Of a stretch of 64,000 nucleotides of DNA, positions 15,912 to 23,474 are shown piece after piece. Positions within the stretch are counted from its first letter, which is position 1. Each line of letters opens with the position of its first letter. This DNA is from a virus: IMG/VR virus record IMGVR_UViG_3300009774_000008, positions 1-64,000 of that record. One strand, given 5' to 3'. Below the pieces are notes generated by a model, which saw only the letters and a list, made by a program, of their open reading frames with translations, made no database searches and had not been told where the DNA came from. Made by a program: the position numbers and the translations under genes.

Positions 15912-16760
15912 CTAAAACACCTCTTGTCTTTCGTAGTTTTTGTATCTTGTATCTTTACTTGGGTCTTTAAATTGGTTTGAACTAGACTTAGCTGTGTCAA
16001 ATGACTGGTTACCCTTTTTACCCGAATCATCAGCTGCGTAATCAAGTGACTTCCAACCTCTGGTAATTGTATTTTTAATTACTTCCTTCTTTTTACTATC
16101 TGACGATATTTTGCTTATCTTTTCTAACTGTGACCTAATTGAAATATCTTGTAGGAATGAATTCATATCTGCCAGCATGTTGAGAAATTGCATGAGTAAT
16201 TCGTAAACATCTTTATCGAAACTAAATTCTTCTAAAACAGTTATCTTTTCAGTTAGCCATTTGTCTCTTTTCTTTTGTCCAGCTATATCTTTTCTCGGAG
16301 TACTAAATAATTTAGAATCTTGTTTAGACTCGGACGAACTTGTTTTACCCTGTTTTTGTGTATTATTAGTTGTATTATTAACTGTATTATTATACTTGAA
16401 GTTTTCTTCTAGAGGGTCTTGAAGTTTTCTTCTAGAGGGTATAGAAGTTTTCTTCAAGGGGGGTGTAGAACCGATTTCCGGGTAAACACCGTATTTTAGT
16501 CTCGAAGAAAGTACCCGAGTAACACCATCAAAGCTGACTTGTTCAACATACCCTAACTTTTTCAGAGTAGCAATTAAGTCACTTATTCGTGTAGTTGACA
16601 CACCCATAAATTGTGCAAAATATCCATTGGAGGCAAAACACTGTCCATTCCTACTTAACGAATCAATTTCTACTAATAAAATCTTTTCATTTAGGCTTAG
16701 ATTTTCAGCTAACCATATTTCTTTTGGTATCCAAATACCCTTAAAATCTCTATTTTCCAT
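15912..16760 (-). CDS. Replication initiator-like protein (winged helix, DnaD-like context)
   Basis: 282 aa. The N-terminus (FKGIWIPKEIWLAENLSLNEKILLVEIDSL, trimmed here) matches the helix-turn-helix proteins that open phage replisome modules, with a wing region up to residue about 85. A Ser/Asn/Lys-rich linker and a C-terminal helical part follow, ending RQEVF. Three iterons lie inside the coding sequence (16398-16464), as in lambda O-type genes where the origin is within the initiator gene. It is followed by the loader with no gap. Confidence 0.8.
   Translation of the reverse strand: MENRDFKGIWIPKEIWLAENLSLNEKILLVEIDSLSRNGQCFASNGYFAQFMGVSTTRISDLIATLKKLGYVEQVSFDGVTRVLSSRLKYGVYPEIGSTPPLKKTSIPSRRKLQDPLEENFKYNNTVNNTTNNTQKQGKTSSSESKQDSKLFSTPRKDIAGQKKRDKWLTEKITVLEEFSFDKDVYELLMQFLNMLADMNSFLQDISIRSQLEKISKISSDSKKKEVIKNTITRGWKSLDYAADDSGKKGNQSFDTAKSSSNQFKDPSKDTRYKNYERQEVF
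16398..16464. repeat. Three 23-bp-spaced iterons (candidate origin)
   Basis: GAAGTTTTCTTCTAGAGGGT occurs at 16398-16417 and 16421-16440, and a variant GAAGTTTTCTTCAAGGGGGG at 16444-16463. Each has the palindromic core GAAGttttCTTC. The period of 23 bp is not a multiple of three, so the copies are read in different frames and the repeat is conserved as DNA, not as protein. Location inside an initiator-like gene suggests initiator binding sites. Confidence 0.75.
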
Positions 16761-16820
16761 ATCTAATATTCCCCCACAAACTAAAAATAACCCATTACCA
16801 TTATCTTGTTTTTAGTAAAA

Positions 16821-16869
16821 ACTTGCCGGAAAATTGAACGGTTAACCCATTAAAAACTTTCCAGCAAGT
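16821..16869 (-). terminator. Rho-independent terminator
   Basis: On the minus strand ACTTGCTGGAAA (16869-16858) pairs with TTTCCGGCAAGT (16832-16821) with one mismatch, followed by TTTTTACT. It ends transcription after the 16906-17493 gene. A small palindrome GGTTAACC sits in the loop (16840-16847). The rest of 16761-16905 is AT-rich with only weak promoter-like sequence. Confidence 0.75.
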
Positions 16870-16905
16870 GTAGCTTACTATATTATTTAGTTATATACAA
16901 TAGGT

Positions 16906-17493
16906 TTACTTCGTCTGTAAATAGTCCATCGTAGCTTCAACTTGGTCATCAACTGTTTCATTTACATCGGCCCACAATTGCTTCTTCTCAAGTTCAATAT
17001 TACAATCAGGTGTAACTGTTCTTTCCTCTGCATAAGCAAACTTGTACCAGTGTGTCAACCCTTTCTTGTCCTTGAGTTCAACACTAACACCGGAGTCCGC
17101 CCTAATTAAGGTTGTAACTGCTTTGGGTATGTAGTTACCCTCATCTTGTGGTTCGGCATCAGCTGCAGTATTCTGCGTGGTTTCCGGCGTAGTCTCAACA
17201 GGTTTACTTGCTGCTGGTTTACTAGCAACTGGTTTACTTGCTGCAGGCTTTGCTTTCTCTACTATTTTTTCAATCACTTCTGGTTTTTCAATTTCTTTCT
17301 CTTCAATTACTTCTTCAGTAGCGGCATACCCGCCACATTCAGTAGCTTCAAACTTCTTACCGTCTACCTCTATTTGAGTGCCGTTGCAAACCACACAAAA
17401 TTCATCTGCTTCGTCTCCTGCAAACTGGCATACTCTTACTTGAGGTTTAACTTTGGCTGCAACTTCTGGTGCTGTTTCTCTCTTGATTCTCAT
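16906..17493 (-). CDS. Hypothetical protein with Cys knuckle and Ala-Ser-Lys-Pro repeats
   Basis: 195 aa. A possible zinc site near the N-terminus (C22...C33, C36, C53) is followed by a Glu/Lys segment, a low-complexity run of three ASKPV/ASKPA units (about residues 83-98), an acidic linker and a C-terminal beta domain (GLTHWYKFAYAEERTV). The architecture of two small folds joined by disordered repeats suggests a scaffold or adaptor. It overlaps the upstream gene by 4 nt. Function unknown. Confidence 0.7.
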   Translation of the reverse strand: MRIKRETAPEVAAKVKPQVRVCQFAGDEADEFCVVCNGTQIEVDGKKFEATECGGYAATEEVIEEKEIEKPEVIEKIVEKAKPAASKPVASKPAASKPVETTPETTQNTAADAEPQDEGNYIPKAVTTLIRADSGVSVELKDKKGLTHWYKFAYAEERTVTPDCNIELEKKQLWADVNETVDDQVEATMDYLQTK

Positions 17494-17822
17494 GGTATTT
17501 TAATCCCCTTTAGTTTTATTATGGCATACGCCATTATCATTGAATAATTTGCTAAGTCAAACAGAGTGTCCTCTAACTTTTCCTCCGGTACTGTGTTCTC
17601 GGTACCATATATTAAGGATTCAACCCTGTTAAACTTATCAGCTAGGCGCCATACGGCGGACTCTAGCCCATATCTTTGAACACCCTTTATAGCACTATTA
17701 CCGTATGGTGGATTCTTTGCTACAAACAAGGCTATAGACTGTTCTAAACGTGTTCGCATAAATTCTGCACATTCTGTAGTGTCAACAATTGATTCATCTA
17801 AATCATCTTTAACCGTAGCCAC
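17490..17822 (-). CDS. Nmad1 / DUF1599-like nucleotide-modification-associated protein
   Basis: 110 aa. The conserved pattern KNPPYGNSAIKG, RLADKFNRVESLIYG, then EEKLEDTLFDLANYSMIMAY matches the DUF1599 (nucleotide modification associated domain 1) family, found in phages and loci with modified bases. That fits the 7-deazaguanine genes in this genome. GTG start after a GGGGGTC sequence. Exact reaction not known. Confidence 0.75.
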   Translation of the reverse strand: MATVKDDLDESIVDTTECAEFMRTRLEQSIALFVAKNPPYGNSAIKGVQRYGLESAVWRLADKFNRVESLIYGTENTVPEEKLEDTLFDLANYSMIMAYAIIKLKGIKIP

Positions 17823-17845
17823 TATTTTGACCCCCTAAAAATCAT

Positions 17846-18265
17846 TTATTTCTTTGTAGCTATTCGTAAAGTAATAGTAGGTTCTTTTTGAACTCTACAA
17901 GGGCTAAGAACAGCCGCGTCCAATTCTTTATTGAATACTGCTTTCTCTAGAGCATCTGAATCTAAATATTCACGAGTCTTTACGATGCTTCCAAATTTAG
18001 CTCGTGGCATTGTTTTCCTTAGTATCTCGATTGCCTGCTCTTCATTAAAGTCCTCACGAGCAGTCTCAGTGCAAGTGGCTTTAATATTACCCACTATAAA
18101 CTCTGTCAACTTGCCCGAAAGCATCTCGGTCTTAATTCTCTTGTTATAGTCATCTACAACCTTTTTAATATCATCTCCAACTTTTTTCTGTTCTACATAA
18201 CTTGTAATCATAGAACCTAATGTTTCTGTAGGTGCTTGGTCAATGCTTCTTCTTGTTCCTTTCAT
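17846..18265 (-). CDS. Helical phage hypothetical protein, 139 aa
   Basis: Mostly helical and charged: an N-terminal amphipathic stretch (TLGSMITSYVEQKKVGDDIKK) with coiled-coil character, a short beta segment (KATCTETA), and a C-terminal part ending in a beta strand (PTITLRIATKK). The ATG follows AAGGGGGGCG. It sits between an HTH protein and the Nmad1-like gene. No function recognised. Confidence 0.7.
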   Translation of the reverse strand: MKGTRRSIDQAPTETLGSMITSYVEQKKVGDDIKKVVDDYNKRIKTEMLSGKLTEFIVGNIKATCTETAREDFNEEQAIEILRKTMPRAKFGSIVKTREYLDSDALEKAVFNKELDAAVLSPCRVQKEPTITLRIATKK

Positions 18266-18279
18266 AATTAACGCCCCCC

Positions 18280-18636
18280 TTATCTTATTTTTCCTTTAAC
18301 TTCGTCTGAAGATATACCTTTCCTGCTTAGTACTGCCTCACCTCTTTTCCCCCACTGATATGCAGCGTTAAATTCTGCCATACTTCCTTTGTGAGTAGTT
18401 TGTAAATTATTTTTAAACTCCTTCAAATAAGGTATATCTTTCTTTTTAAAGAATTTCGTACGCCTTCTGTCCTTAAAATAGTACTCCGGCAGGAAGAGGT
18501 CTTTCGGTTTTTCAAACTCCGGACTATCCCACCATTTATACCATCTAGCTATGGTGTGGTCTGATACATCAATTGACATTGCAACTTTATTGATGCTCAA
18601 ATACTCTGGATTTAATTCTTTACTGTTAGCTTTCAC
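18280..18636 (-). CDS. Helix-turn-helix DNA-binding protein
   Basis: 118 aa. The segment LSINKVAMSIDVSDHTIARW followed by YKWW is a MerR/excisionase-like helix-turn-helix, and the FLPEYYFKDRRRTKFFKKKD continuation resembles the wing of that fold. The rest is basic. It may regulate the neighbouring transcript or act in replication. GTG start with GAGGTGAT upstream, overlapping the preceding gene by 4 nt. Confidence 0.7.
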   Translation of the reverse strand: MKANSKELNPEYLSINKVAMSIDVSDHTIARWYKWWDSPEFEKPKDLFLPEYYFKDRRRTKFFKKKDIPYLKEFKNNLQTTHKGSMAEFNAAYQWGKRGEAVLSRKGISSDEVKGKIR

Positions 18637-19292
18637 TCTATCACCTCATCTATTTTAGTAATTTTTCCCTCTAAATCTGAATATGAAACGTCGCCTGCTT
18701 TGCGACTTAAAGAGCTAATTTTAATTCCATCCACTATGAACTCAACTATATTTCCGTTTTTGTTCATATACCTATGCGTTGAGTCTGTATGCCGGTCTGA
18801 TTTTATATCACCGACAACTGCATTAATAGACTTTCCTGAATCTAATGTAATTAGTAGATTCTTTCCACACTCTTTCGCATAGTATGTACCCACGGCTACC
18901 ATATACTTATCTTCATACACTCGGAATCCTTCAGTATTGGTATGGGCTAACAGTTGCATTCTATATTGTTTTGAGCCCTTATTGGTAATTTTACGGTAGT
19001 CCATCCAAGTTTTAAATTTTCCCGATATACCTTTGGGAATAGTAAGACCGACTAATTTGGGCTCGACCTCAATTAATTTAGCAACCGGCACAACTTTTTC
19101 CTCCTCGATTTTAATTCCTCTACTTACTTCAACTTTTTTAGGTTTTGGTATAACAATTACTATTGGTTTTACTGCTTGTACAACTTTAAAAGTTTCTATT
19201 GGTTCTTTCCTCGGTGTAACTAGCACTATTGAAAGCAGTAATAAGCTACACAATGCTACTTTCAATTGACTGGAATAATCCATGTATTTCAA
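18633..19292 (-). CDS. Membrane-anchored protein, 219 aa
   Basis: An N-terminal hydrophobic segment (about residues 10-26, LKVALCSLLLLSIVLV) acts as signal anchor, followed by a Pro/Lys/Val/Glu-rich stalk. A C-terminal extracellular-type domain (MVAVGTYYAKECGK, TLDSGKSINAVVGDIKSDRH) looks like a double-psi beta-barrel/RlpA-like fold, but that is only a resemblance. TTG start at 19292 is supported by AGGAGG 7 nt before; an internal ATG at 19283 is the alternative. It could modify or bind the cell wall. Confidence 0.7.
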   Translation of the reverse strand: MKYMDYSSQLKVALCSLLLLSIVLVTPRKEPIETFKVVQAVKPIVIVIPKPKKVEVSRGIKIEEEKVVPVAKLIEVEPKLVGLTIPKGISGKFKTWMDYRKITNKGSKQYRMQLLAHTNTEGFRVYEDKYMVAVGTYYAKECGKNLLITLDSGKSINAVVGDIKSDRHTDSTHRYMNKNGNIVEFIVDGIKISSLSRKAGDVSYSDLEGKITKIDEVIE

Positions 19293-19308
19293 ATCTAATC
19301 CTCCTGTA

Positions 19309-21030
19309 TTAACTTAATAGGTAGTCTACAAAAGCAGACCTATTAGTTACTTCAAATTTACCATCTATAATTCTATCGGCCATTTCTCCTTTCTTGTAAA
19401 CAAGGTCTAGTATTCTTTCATCTATAGTGTCCTTGCATACTATCGTAATTACTCGAACAGTACCTTTAGTACCGATACGATGTGCTCTATCCTCTGCTTG
19501 GTCTTTAAGAGCTCTATTCCAAGGGTCGTCTAAAAATATTACATTCGATGCTGCTGTTAATGTTAATCCAGTACCCATAGCACCGATAGTTCCGATTATT
19601 ACTTTACAAGTAGAGTCGTTCTGAAATTTAGACACCTCGCCCATTCTGCTTGCGGACTCAACATCGCCAGTAATATATGCAGGATTGTATTTCTTTAATC
19701 TCTCTTTTACAACCGATGTTATTTGTTCCCATTGGCTATATACTAAACATTTTTGATTCTGTTCAACCATTTCTTCAACCAATTCTTCCATCCTATCAAG
19801 TTTGGCTGACTCTGATACTTTAGAGCTTAGAATACTCGGGCAACCCGTTGCTTGTCTAAGTCTAATCATCTGAGCTAATGGGTTGCTACTAATTTTTAAT
19901 TTGTCGATGCTGGACTTAATCACTGCTTTTACTTCATCATATACAGTTGCTTGACCTTTTGCCATGTCCACATATTCCACAGTGTGAACCTTAGGAGGTA
20001 AATCCAAAACTTCTGATTTAACTCGTCTAAGCATTACCTTGGTAAGTATATCTCTAATTTCATCTAAGTTTTTGTAGCCTATAATTTCTTGGTTATTAAA
20101 TCCACCCATTTTGCAATAATGTTGTTTGTATTCGTAAAAACTATGTGTTTCATAACCGGACCACTTTAGCGGAACATATAAATCTAACGGATTATTCATC
20201 ATAAATGTGCCAGACATTGGAATCATGTATTCGCATTGAATCGAAAGTAAAGCCTTTCCTTGCTGTGATGTAGGATTCTTTGCTTTGTGGGCTTCGTCGA
20301 AAGCTATCATTCCTATCTGCTTACGGTCGCATAATTCTTTTATCTTATCAGCTATTGGGTATATTGTTTTATTGCCCTTCTTAGTGGGCATTGCTCTTAG
20401 CGTCTCTATATTAGTTATTATGAAAAACGAGTCCGGCAAGTTGTTAAGGTCGTCTAATTTATCTTTCGAGTTTCCTTCTACTACTTTTATAGGATGTCTT
20501 TTTGTGAATCGAGTTCCAAGTACCCAAGAACTTTCGTTGCTATGAATCTTTATTTCTTCTTGCCAGTTGTACTTTACACTATTAACTCCACAAATGATAA
20601 GACAATGCTTCATACCAAGTGTGCCTTTTCTAGTTACAGCTAAGTCAATTATCTGTTTTGTTTTCCCGAGACCTTGGTCGTCTCCAAGTAGAAATGTTGG
20701 ATTATTTAGTCCGTATAGTACACCCTCAATTTGGTGGTTATATGGGGTTGTCTTAAACTTAAAATTTGAAGGTAACTGTGTGTTAACTTCTACCTTAGGA
20801 ACCATTTCGCCTGTAAGCTCAATGTCGTACCCCGTGAGTTTGTTACACAATGTAGCAATAGATGTAATGGGTATTTCCCACATCTTCTTTTCCGGAATAT
20901 AAGTCCTAGTAGCTAACGACTGAATGTAACTCACTATCAATGAGTCATAATCAAAAGACACAAAACCCGACTGGGGTGCTAACACACTTGGTTTCAGTTT
21001 TACGGGCTTTCCAATTAAAATCTTAATCAT
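19309..21030 (-). CDS. SNF2-family helicase/ATPase
   Basis: 573 aa. An N-terminal part (1-90) precedes the SNF2 core: Q-region YNHQIEGVLYGL, Walker A GDDQGLGKT (116-124), DEAH box (245-248), and a C-terminal helicase domain with FLDDPWNRALKDQAEDRAHR and IGTKGTVRVITIV. It is a dsDNA translocase. In phages such proteins are placed with replication or recombination genes, as here. It is first gene after the promoter at 21061-21089. Confidence 0.92.
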   Translation of the reverse strand: MIKILIGKPVKLKPSVLAPQSGFVSFDYDSLIVSYIQSLATRTYIPEKKMWEIPITSIATLCNKLTGYDIELTGEMVPKVEVNTQLPSNFKFKTTPYNHQIEGVLYGLNNPTFLLGDDQGLGKTKQIIDLAVTRKGTLGMKHCLIICGVNSVKYNWQEEIKIHSNESSWVLGTRFTKRHPIKVVEGNSKDKLDDLNNLPDSFFIITNIETLRAMPTKKGNKTIYPIADKIKELCDRKQIGMIAFDEAHKAKNPTSQQGKALLSIQCEYMIPMSGTFMMNNPLDLYVPLKWSGYETHSFYEYKQHYCKMGGFNNQEIIGYKNLDEIRDILTKVMLRRVKSEVLDLPPKVHTVEYVDMAKGQATVYDEVKAVIKSSIDKLKISSNPLAQMIRLRQATGCPSILSSKVSESAKLDRMEELVEEMVEQNQKCLVYSQWEQITSVVKERLKKYNPAYITGDVESASRMGEVSKFQNDSTCKVIIGTIGAMGTGLTLTAASNVIFLDDPWNRALKDQAEDRAHRIGTKGTVRVITIVCKDTIDERILDLVYKKGEMADRIIDGKFEVTNRSAFVDYLLS

Positions 21031-21060
21031 TTGCTTTGTCCCCTTCCTTGCATTATTTAT

Positions 21061-21089
21061 ATTGTACTACATAAGAATTTATTTTACAA
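21061..21089 (-). promoter_or_regulatory. Promoter TTGTAA-17-TACAAT
   Basis: On the minus strand TTGTAA (21089-21084), 17 nt including TATGTAG, then TACAAT (21066-21061). It lies 30 nt upstream of the SNF2-type helicase gene and shares the TATGTAGTACAAT block with three other promoters in the window. Confidence 0.75.
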
Positions 21090-21112
21090 GTACTAGATTA
21101 AATTTTTTAAAG

Positions 21113-21154
21113 AAAAAAAATACTGCTCTGCGTGACCAAACGCAAAACAGTATT
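21113..21154 (-). terminator. Rho-independent terminator after the lysis genes
   Basis: On the minus strand AATACTG (21154-21148) pairs with CAGTATT (21125-21119), with an inner TGCG/CGCA stem after a 3x3 internal loop, followed by eight T. It ends the long structural/lysis transcript just before the replication promoter at 21061-21089. Confidence 0.85.
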
Positions 21155-21177
21155 TTATATAATAAGGAAGGAACAAG

Positions 21178-21825
21178 CTATTTATTATAATTGTATGCGT
21201 GCTCCAAGAGCAAAGGTAGATATTTTAATATGCCAGCTACCTTTCCATTATCTGAATCCTCTACTAATTTAAGTAATTCTTTTTTCCAGTCCGCGGCATT
21301 CTCAGCAGAAGCACATATATCATTTAGTATTTTAGTAAGCATAATGTTTTCTTCTTCCTCAAGGTTAAGTTTTAATCTACCATATACATTAAATCTTCTT
21401 GAATCACCCTCAACTACTCCTCGTTTAGTATTAATAGCTTCTATTGTTTTGTAGTTACCTGCGTAAATACCTACATGATTTATTACATTATTACCATCTC
21501 TAATAAATAGTAGGTCACCGGGTTCAATCTCTTTCACCTTAACTGGAGTACACATCTTAGAATATAAAGTAGCCGCAGTATAATCTGCGTTTGTCGGTAT
21601 TAAACCGAGTTGCTGCAAGCACCACACGATTAATCCGCTACAATCAAAACATCTTTGACCTATCCATTTTTTGGCATTAGTACCATCGGATAAAGAATAA
21701 TGCGATATACCGAAAGTCTTAATGAGAAAAGTTAATAATATCTGAGTCATCTTCTGGCCTTGGCTTCCATAAACATAACCGCAACCCTTTTGTTTGGAAG
21801 CTAAGGTTAACAAAATATTAGACAA
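21178..21825 (-). CDS. NlpC/P60-type endolysin
   Basis: 215 aa. The catalytic Cys is C62 in RCFDCSGLIVW and the His is H117 in NHVGIYAG, with EPGDLLF between, a clear NlpC/P60 peptidase that cuts peptidoglycan stem peptides. The last 60 residues are helical and may be a wall-binding or regulatory tail. TTG start at 21825 after GGAGGTGGTC, immediately following the holin-like gene. Confidence 0.88.
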   Translation of the reverse strand: MSNILLTLASKQKGCGYVYGSQGQKMTQILLTFLIKTFGISHYSLSDGTNAKKWIGQRCFDCSGLIVWCLQQLGLIPTNADYTAATLYSKMCTPVKVKEIEPGDLLFIRDGNNVINHVGIYAGNYKTIEAINTKRGVVEGDSRRFNVYGRLKLNLEEEENIMLTKILNDICASAENAADWKKELLKLVEDSDNGKVAGILKYLPLLLEHAYNYNK

Positions 21826-22230
21826 CTAGACCACCTCCTTGGAAGTGAATAGAGTACTAATTGGCACGTTTTCTAAAGATTCAACAACCGGTACTAGAGA
21901 TTCGATGACAATTGATTTAGCTTTAGTTTCTCGGTTTATTTCTTCTACTATAGCATCGATAACCAAGCTTACTTCAGTTGGGCTGGCCCACTTTAATTTA
22001 TTAGCTATAAGTAATGTAACTTCCCTCTTTTTATTAGCACCACCCCCAGCTCCCATTCGAGCTTCTATGGCATTAATAGCCACTTTAATATTCTGCATCA
22101 AGCTAGTATAGCGCTCATTCCCTAGCTTAGCCTTAAGCCACCTAAATCCTGCTGCAATCAGAAAAGGTGCAGCAAAAGCAATCAACGCTAAAATTAAAGT
22201 TACCAAGCATTGCATTAAAAAATTTACCAT
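21826..22230 (-). CDS. LL-H family holin-like protein
   Basis: 134 aa. A single N-terminal hydrophobic helix (about 5-28, CLVTLILALIAFAAPFLIAA) is followed by a soluble amphipathic part with INAIEARMGAGGGANKKREV, the pattern of the LL-H holin family. It would permeabilise the membrane for lysis. It directly precedes the endolysin and ends KEVV, encoded by the endolysin RBS. Confidence 0.8.
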   Translation of the reverse strand: MVNFLMQCLVTLILALIAFAAPFLIAAGFRWLKAKLGNERYTSLMQNIKVAINAIEARMGAGGGANKKREVTLLIANKLKWASPTEVSLVIDAIVEEINRETKAKSIVIESLVPVVESLENVPISTLFTSKEVV

Positions 22231-22248
22231 TTTGTGTATTCCTCCTTA

Positions 22249-22809
22249 TTAAATTTTTCCAGCAAACATATCTATGAGGGTAGACGCAATAACTGCGCCG
22301 AGAACAGCAAAAAACAATGCAATTATTGGAGTAAATGCTCCACTCTTTCCCTCCGCTTTATACTTTGTATTTACCAAATCTGTAACTAACTTTTGTAGGT
22401 CAGGACTTGCAATACTTTTCCCTTGACTCTCCCACTGCGCTTGCTCTAATTTCTGAAACCTAGTATCTTGCTGACCTGTAATATCTTTTAAAGAGTTAGA
22501 TACAGCAAGTGCCGTGGCTTCTACAGCTTTTCTTAAAACCTCTGCATTTTCTAGCATGGTAGCATTCAATAGTTCCGCTGATTTTACTGCTTGAATATTA
22601 GCAATCTTAACAGCTTCAAGATCTCCTGCTCTCAACTCATTAATTCGAGTAGACTCAAAAGCTCTTTCCCTTCGTGAACTCTCAATAAATGCATTTAATA
22701 TCTTCTCAAAATTTTGTTCGGCTGTTTTTTGTAGACACTCTAAGTATTTTACGGCATTACCCACAAACATTTGGACGTTAGCAGATGGGTCACAGTTATT
22801 ATCTATCAT
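22249..22809 (-). CDS. Coiled-coil protein with C-terminal membrane anchor
   Basis: 186 aa. A long Ala/Glu-rich helical region (about 30-140) leads to a C-terminal hydrophobic segment (FTPIIALFFAVLGAVIASTL). The ATG at 22809 follows AAAGGAGGTAC; the longer in-frame ORF would include the promoter. It could be a lysis accessory such as an antiholin or spanin-like protein, given its place before holin and endolysin. Unproven. Confidence 0.75.
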   Translation of the reverse strand: MIDNNCDPSANVQMFVGNAVKYLECLQKTAEQNFEKILNAFIESSRRERAFESTRINELRAGDLEAVKIANIQAVKSAELLNATMLENAEVLRKAVEATALAVSNSLKDITGQQDTRFQKLEQAQWESQGKSIASPDLQKLVTDLVNTKYKAEGKSGAFTPIIALFFAVLGAVIASTLIDMFAGKI

Positions 22810-22843
22810 TTTGTACCTCCTTTTGTTATAGTTATTTACAATT

Positions 22844-22872
22844 AGTATAACATAAAGGGTCGGGTTTTCCAA
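22844..22872 (-). promoter_or_regulatory. Promoter TTGGAA-17-TATACT
   Basis: On the minus strand TTGGAA (22872-22867), 17 nt, TATACT (22849-22844) preceded by TGT. It lies just upstream of the coiled-coil/holin/endolysin group and gives the lysis cassette its own promoter. Confidence 0.65.
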
Positions 22873-22881
22873 TAGAAGATT

Positions 22882-22910
22882 TATAAGAGAGCCCGTAAGA
22901 CTCTCTTATA
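22882..22910. terminator. Perfect 10-bp hairpin between tail and lysis genes
   Basis: TATAAGAGAG (22882-22891) and CTCTCTTATA (22901-22910) flank a 9-nt loop. The U-tract on the minus strand is weak, so it may be a partial terminator or mRNA end stabiliser after the 22918-23115 gene. Confidence 0.55.
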
Positions 22911-22917
22911 TTTAATA

Positions 22918-23115
22918 CTAGATAGCTACAATACATGCTCCATATCCTGTTGGGTATTGCGTCGATTCTGTTGTCTGCAAAATAGAATCTACACTTGCTT
23001 TGTAACTGGCATACATTATAGTATTTACAAAATATACTCTGTACTTTGTCTGGCCTGCTGTTAGCGAAATCTCTGCTGCTGCTATAATCTTACTTGCTAT
23101 AAATGTTGGCATCAT
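22918..23115 (-). CDS. Hypothetical protein, 65 aa
   Basis: A small protein with Ala/Ile-rich N-terminus (FIASKIIAAAEISLTAG) and a beta-rich middle (KYRVYFVNTIMYASY). It has no Cys pair. It starts after GGAGGTGTCAC, downstream of the tail fibre genes, so it may be a tail accessory. Function unknown. Confidence 0.65.
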   Translation of the reverse strand: MMPTFIASKIIAAAEISLTAGQTKYRVYFVNTIMYASYKASVDSILQTTESTQYPTGYGACIVAI

Positions 23116-23129
23116 GTGACACCTCCTTT

Positions 23130-23474
23130 CTATGGTAACCTTCCGAATATTGATGGAAGGATATTCTCCATTAACTCAGTCATTACTAAGTCTTGCATTA
23201 CTACCTTTTCCTGCAATACTTCCATTTCTGTAGGCATAGGCGCTACTGGTATTACTATTGGCACTGGCTTAATACCTCCAGTGTCTTTGTAGAACTCATG
23301 GTAAGCACTAAATACTTCTCTTTCACCCTGTGTGCTATCTTCCTCTGGAATGAACATTACTTCCCCATTTGTGAGGGTAATGCTGATTCCCTCTCCTACA
23401 AATTTTACATCTTGTATTAGTCCTAAGTTCTCTGAGTTGTTGTATATTACTTCATTGCCTTGTAGTCTAATCAT
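23130..23474 (-). CDS. Tail-fibre-associated hypothetical protein, 114 aa
   Basis: Starts MIRLQGNEVIYNN at 23474; the longer TTG form has no proper RBS. Beta-rich N-terminal half (ITLTNGEVMFIPEED), Pro/Val linker (GGIKPVPIVIPVAPMP) and a C-terminal helix (LQEKVVMQDLVMTELMENI). The same layout is seen in small proteins after phage fibre genes (XkdW-like); role could be fibre assembly. Overlaps the fibre stop by 1 nt (TAATG). Confidence 0.65.
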   Translation of the reverse strand: MIRLQGNEVIYNNSENLGLIQDVKFVGEGISITLTNGEVMFIPEEDSTQGEREVFSAYHEFYKDTGGIKPVPIVIPVAPMPTEMEVLQEKVVMQDLVMTELMENILPSIFGRLP

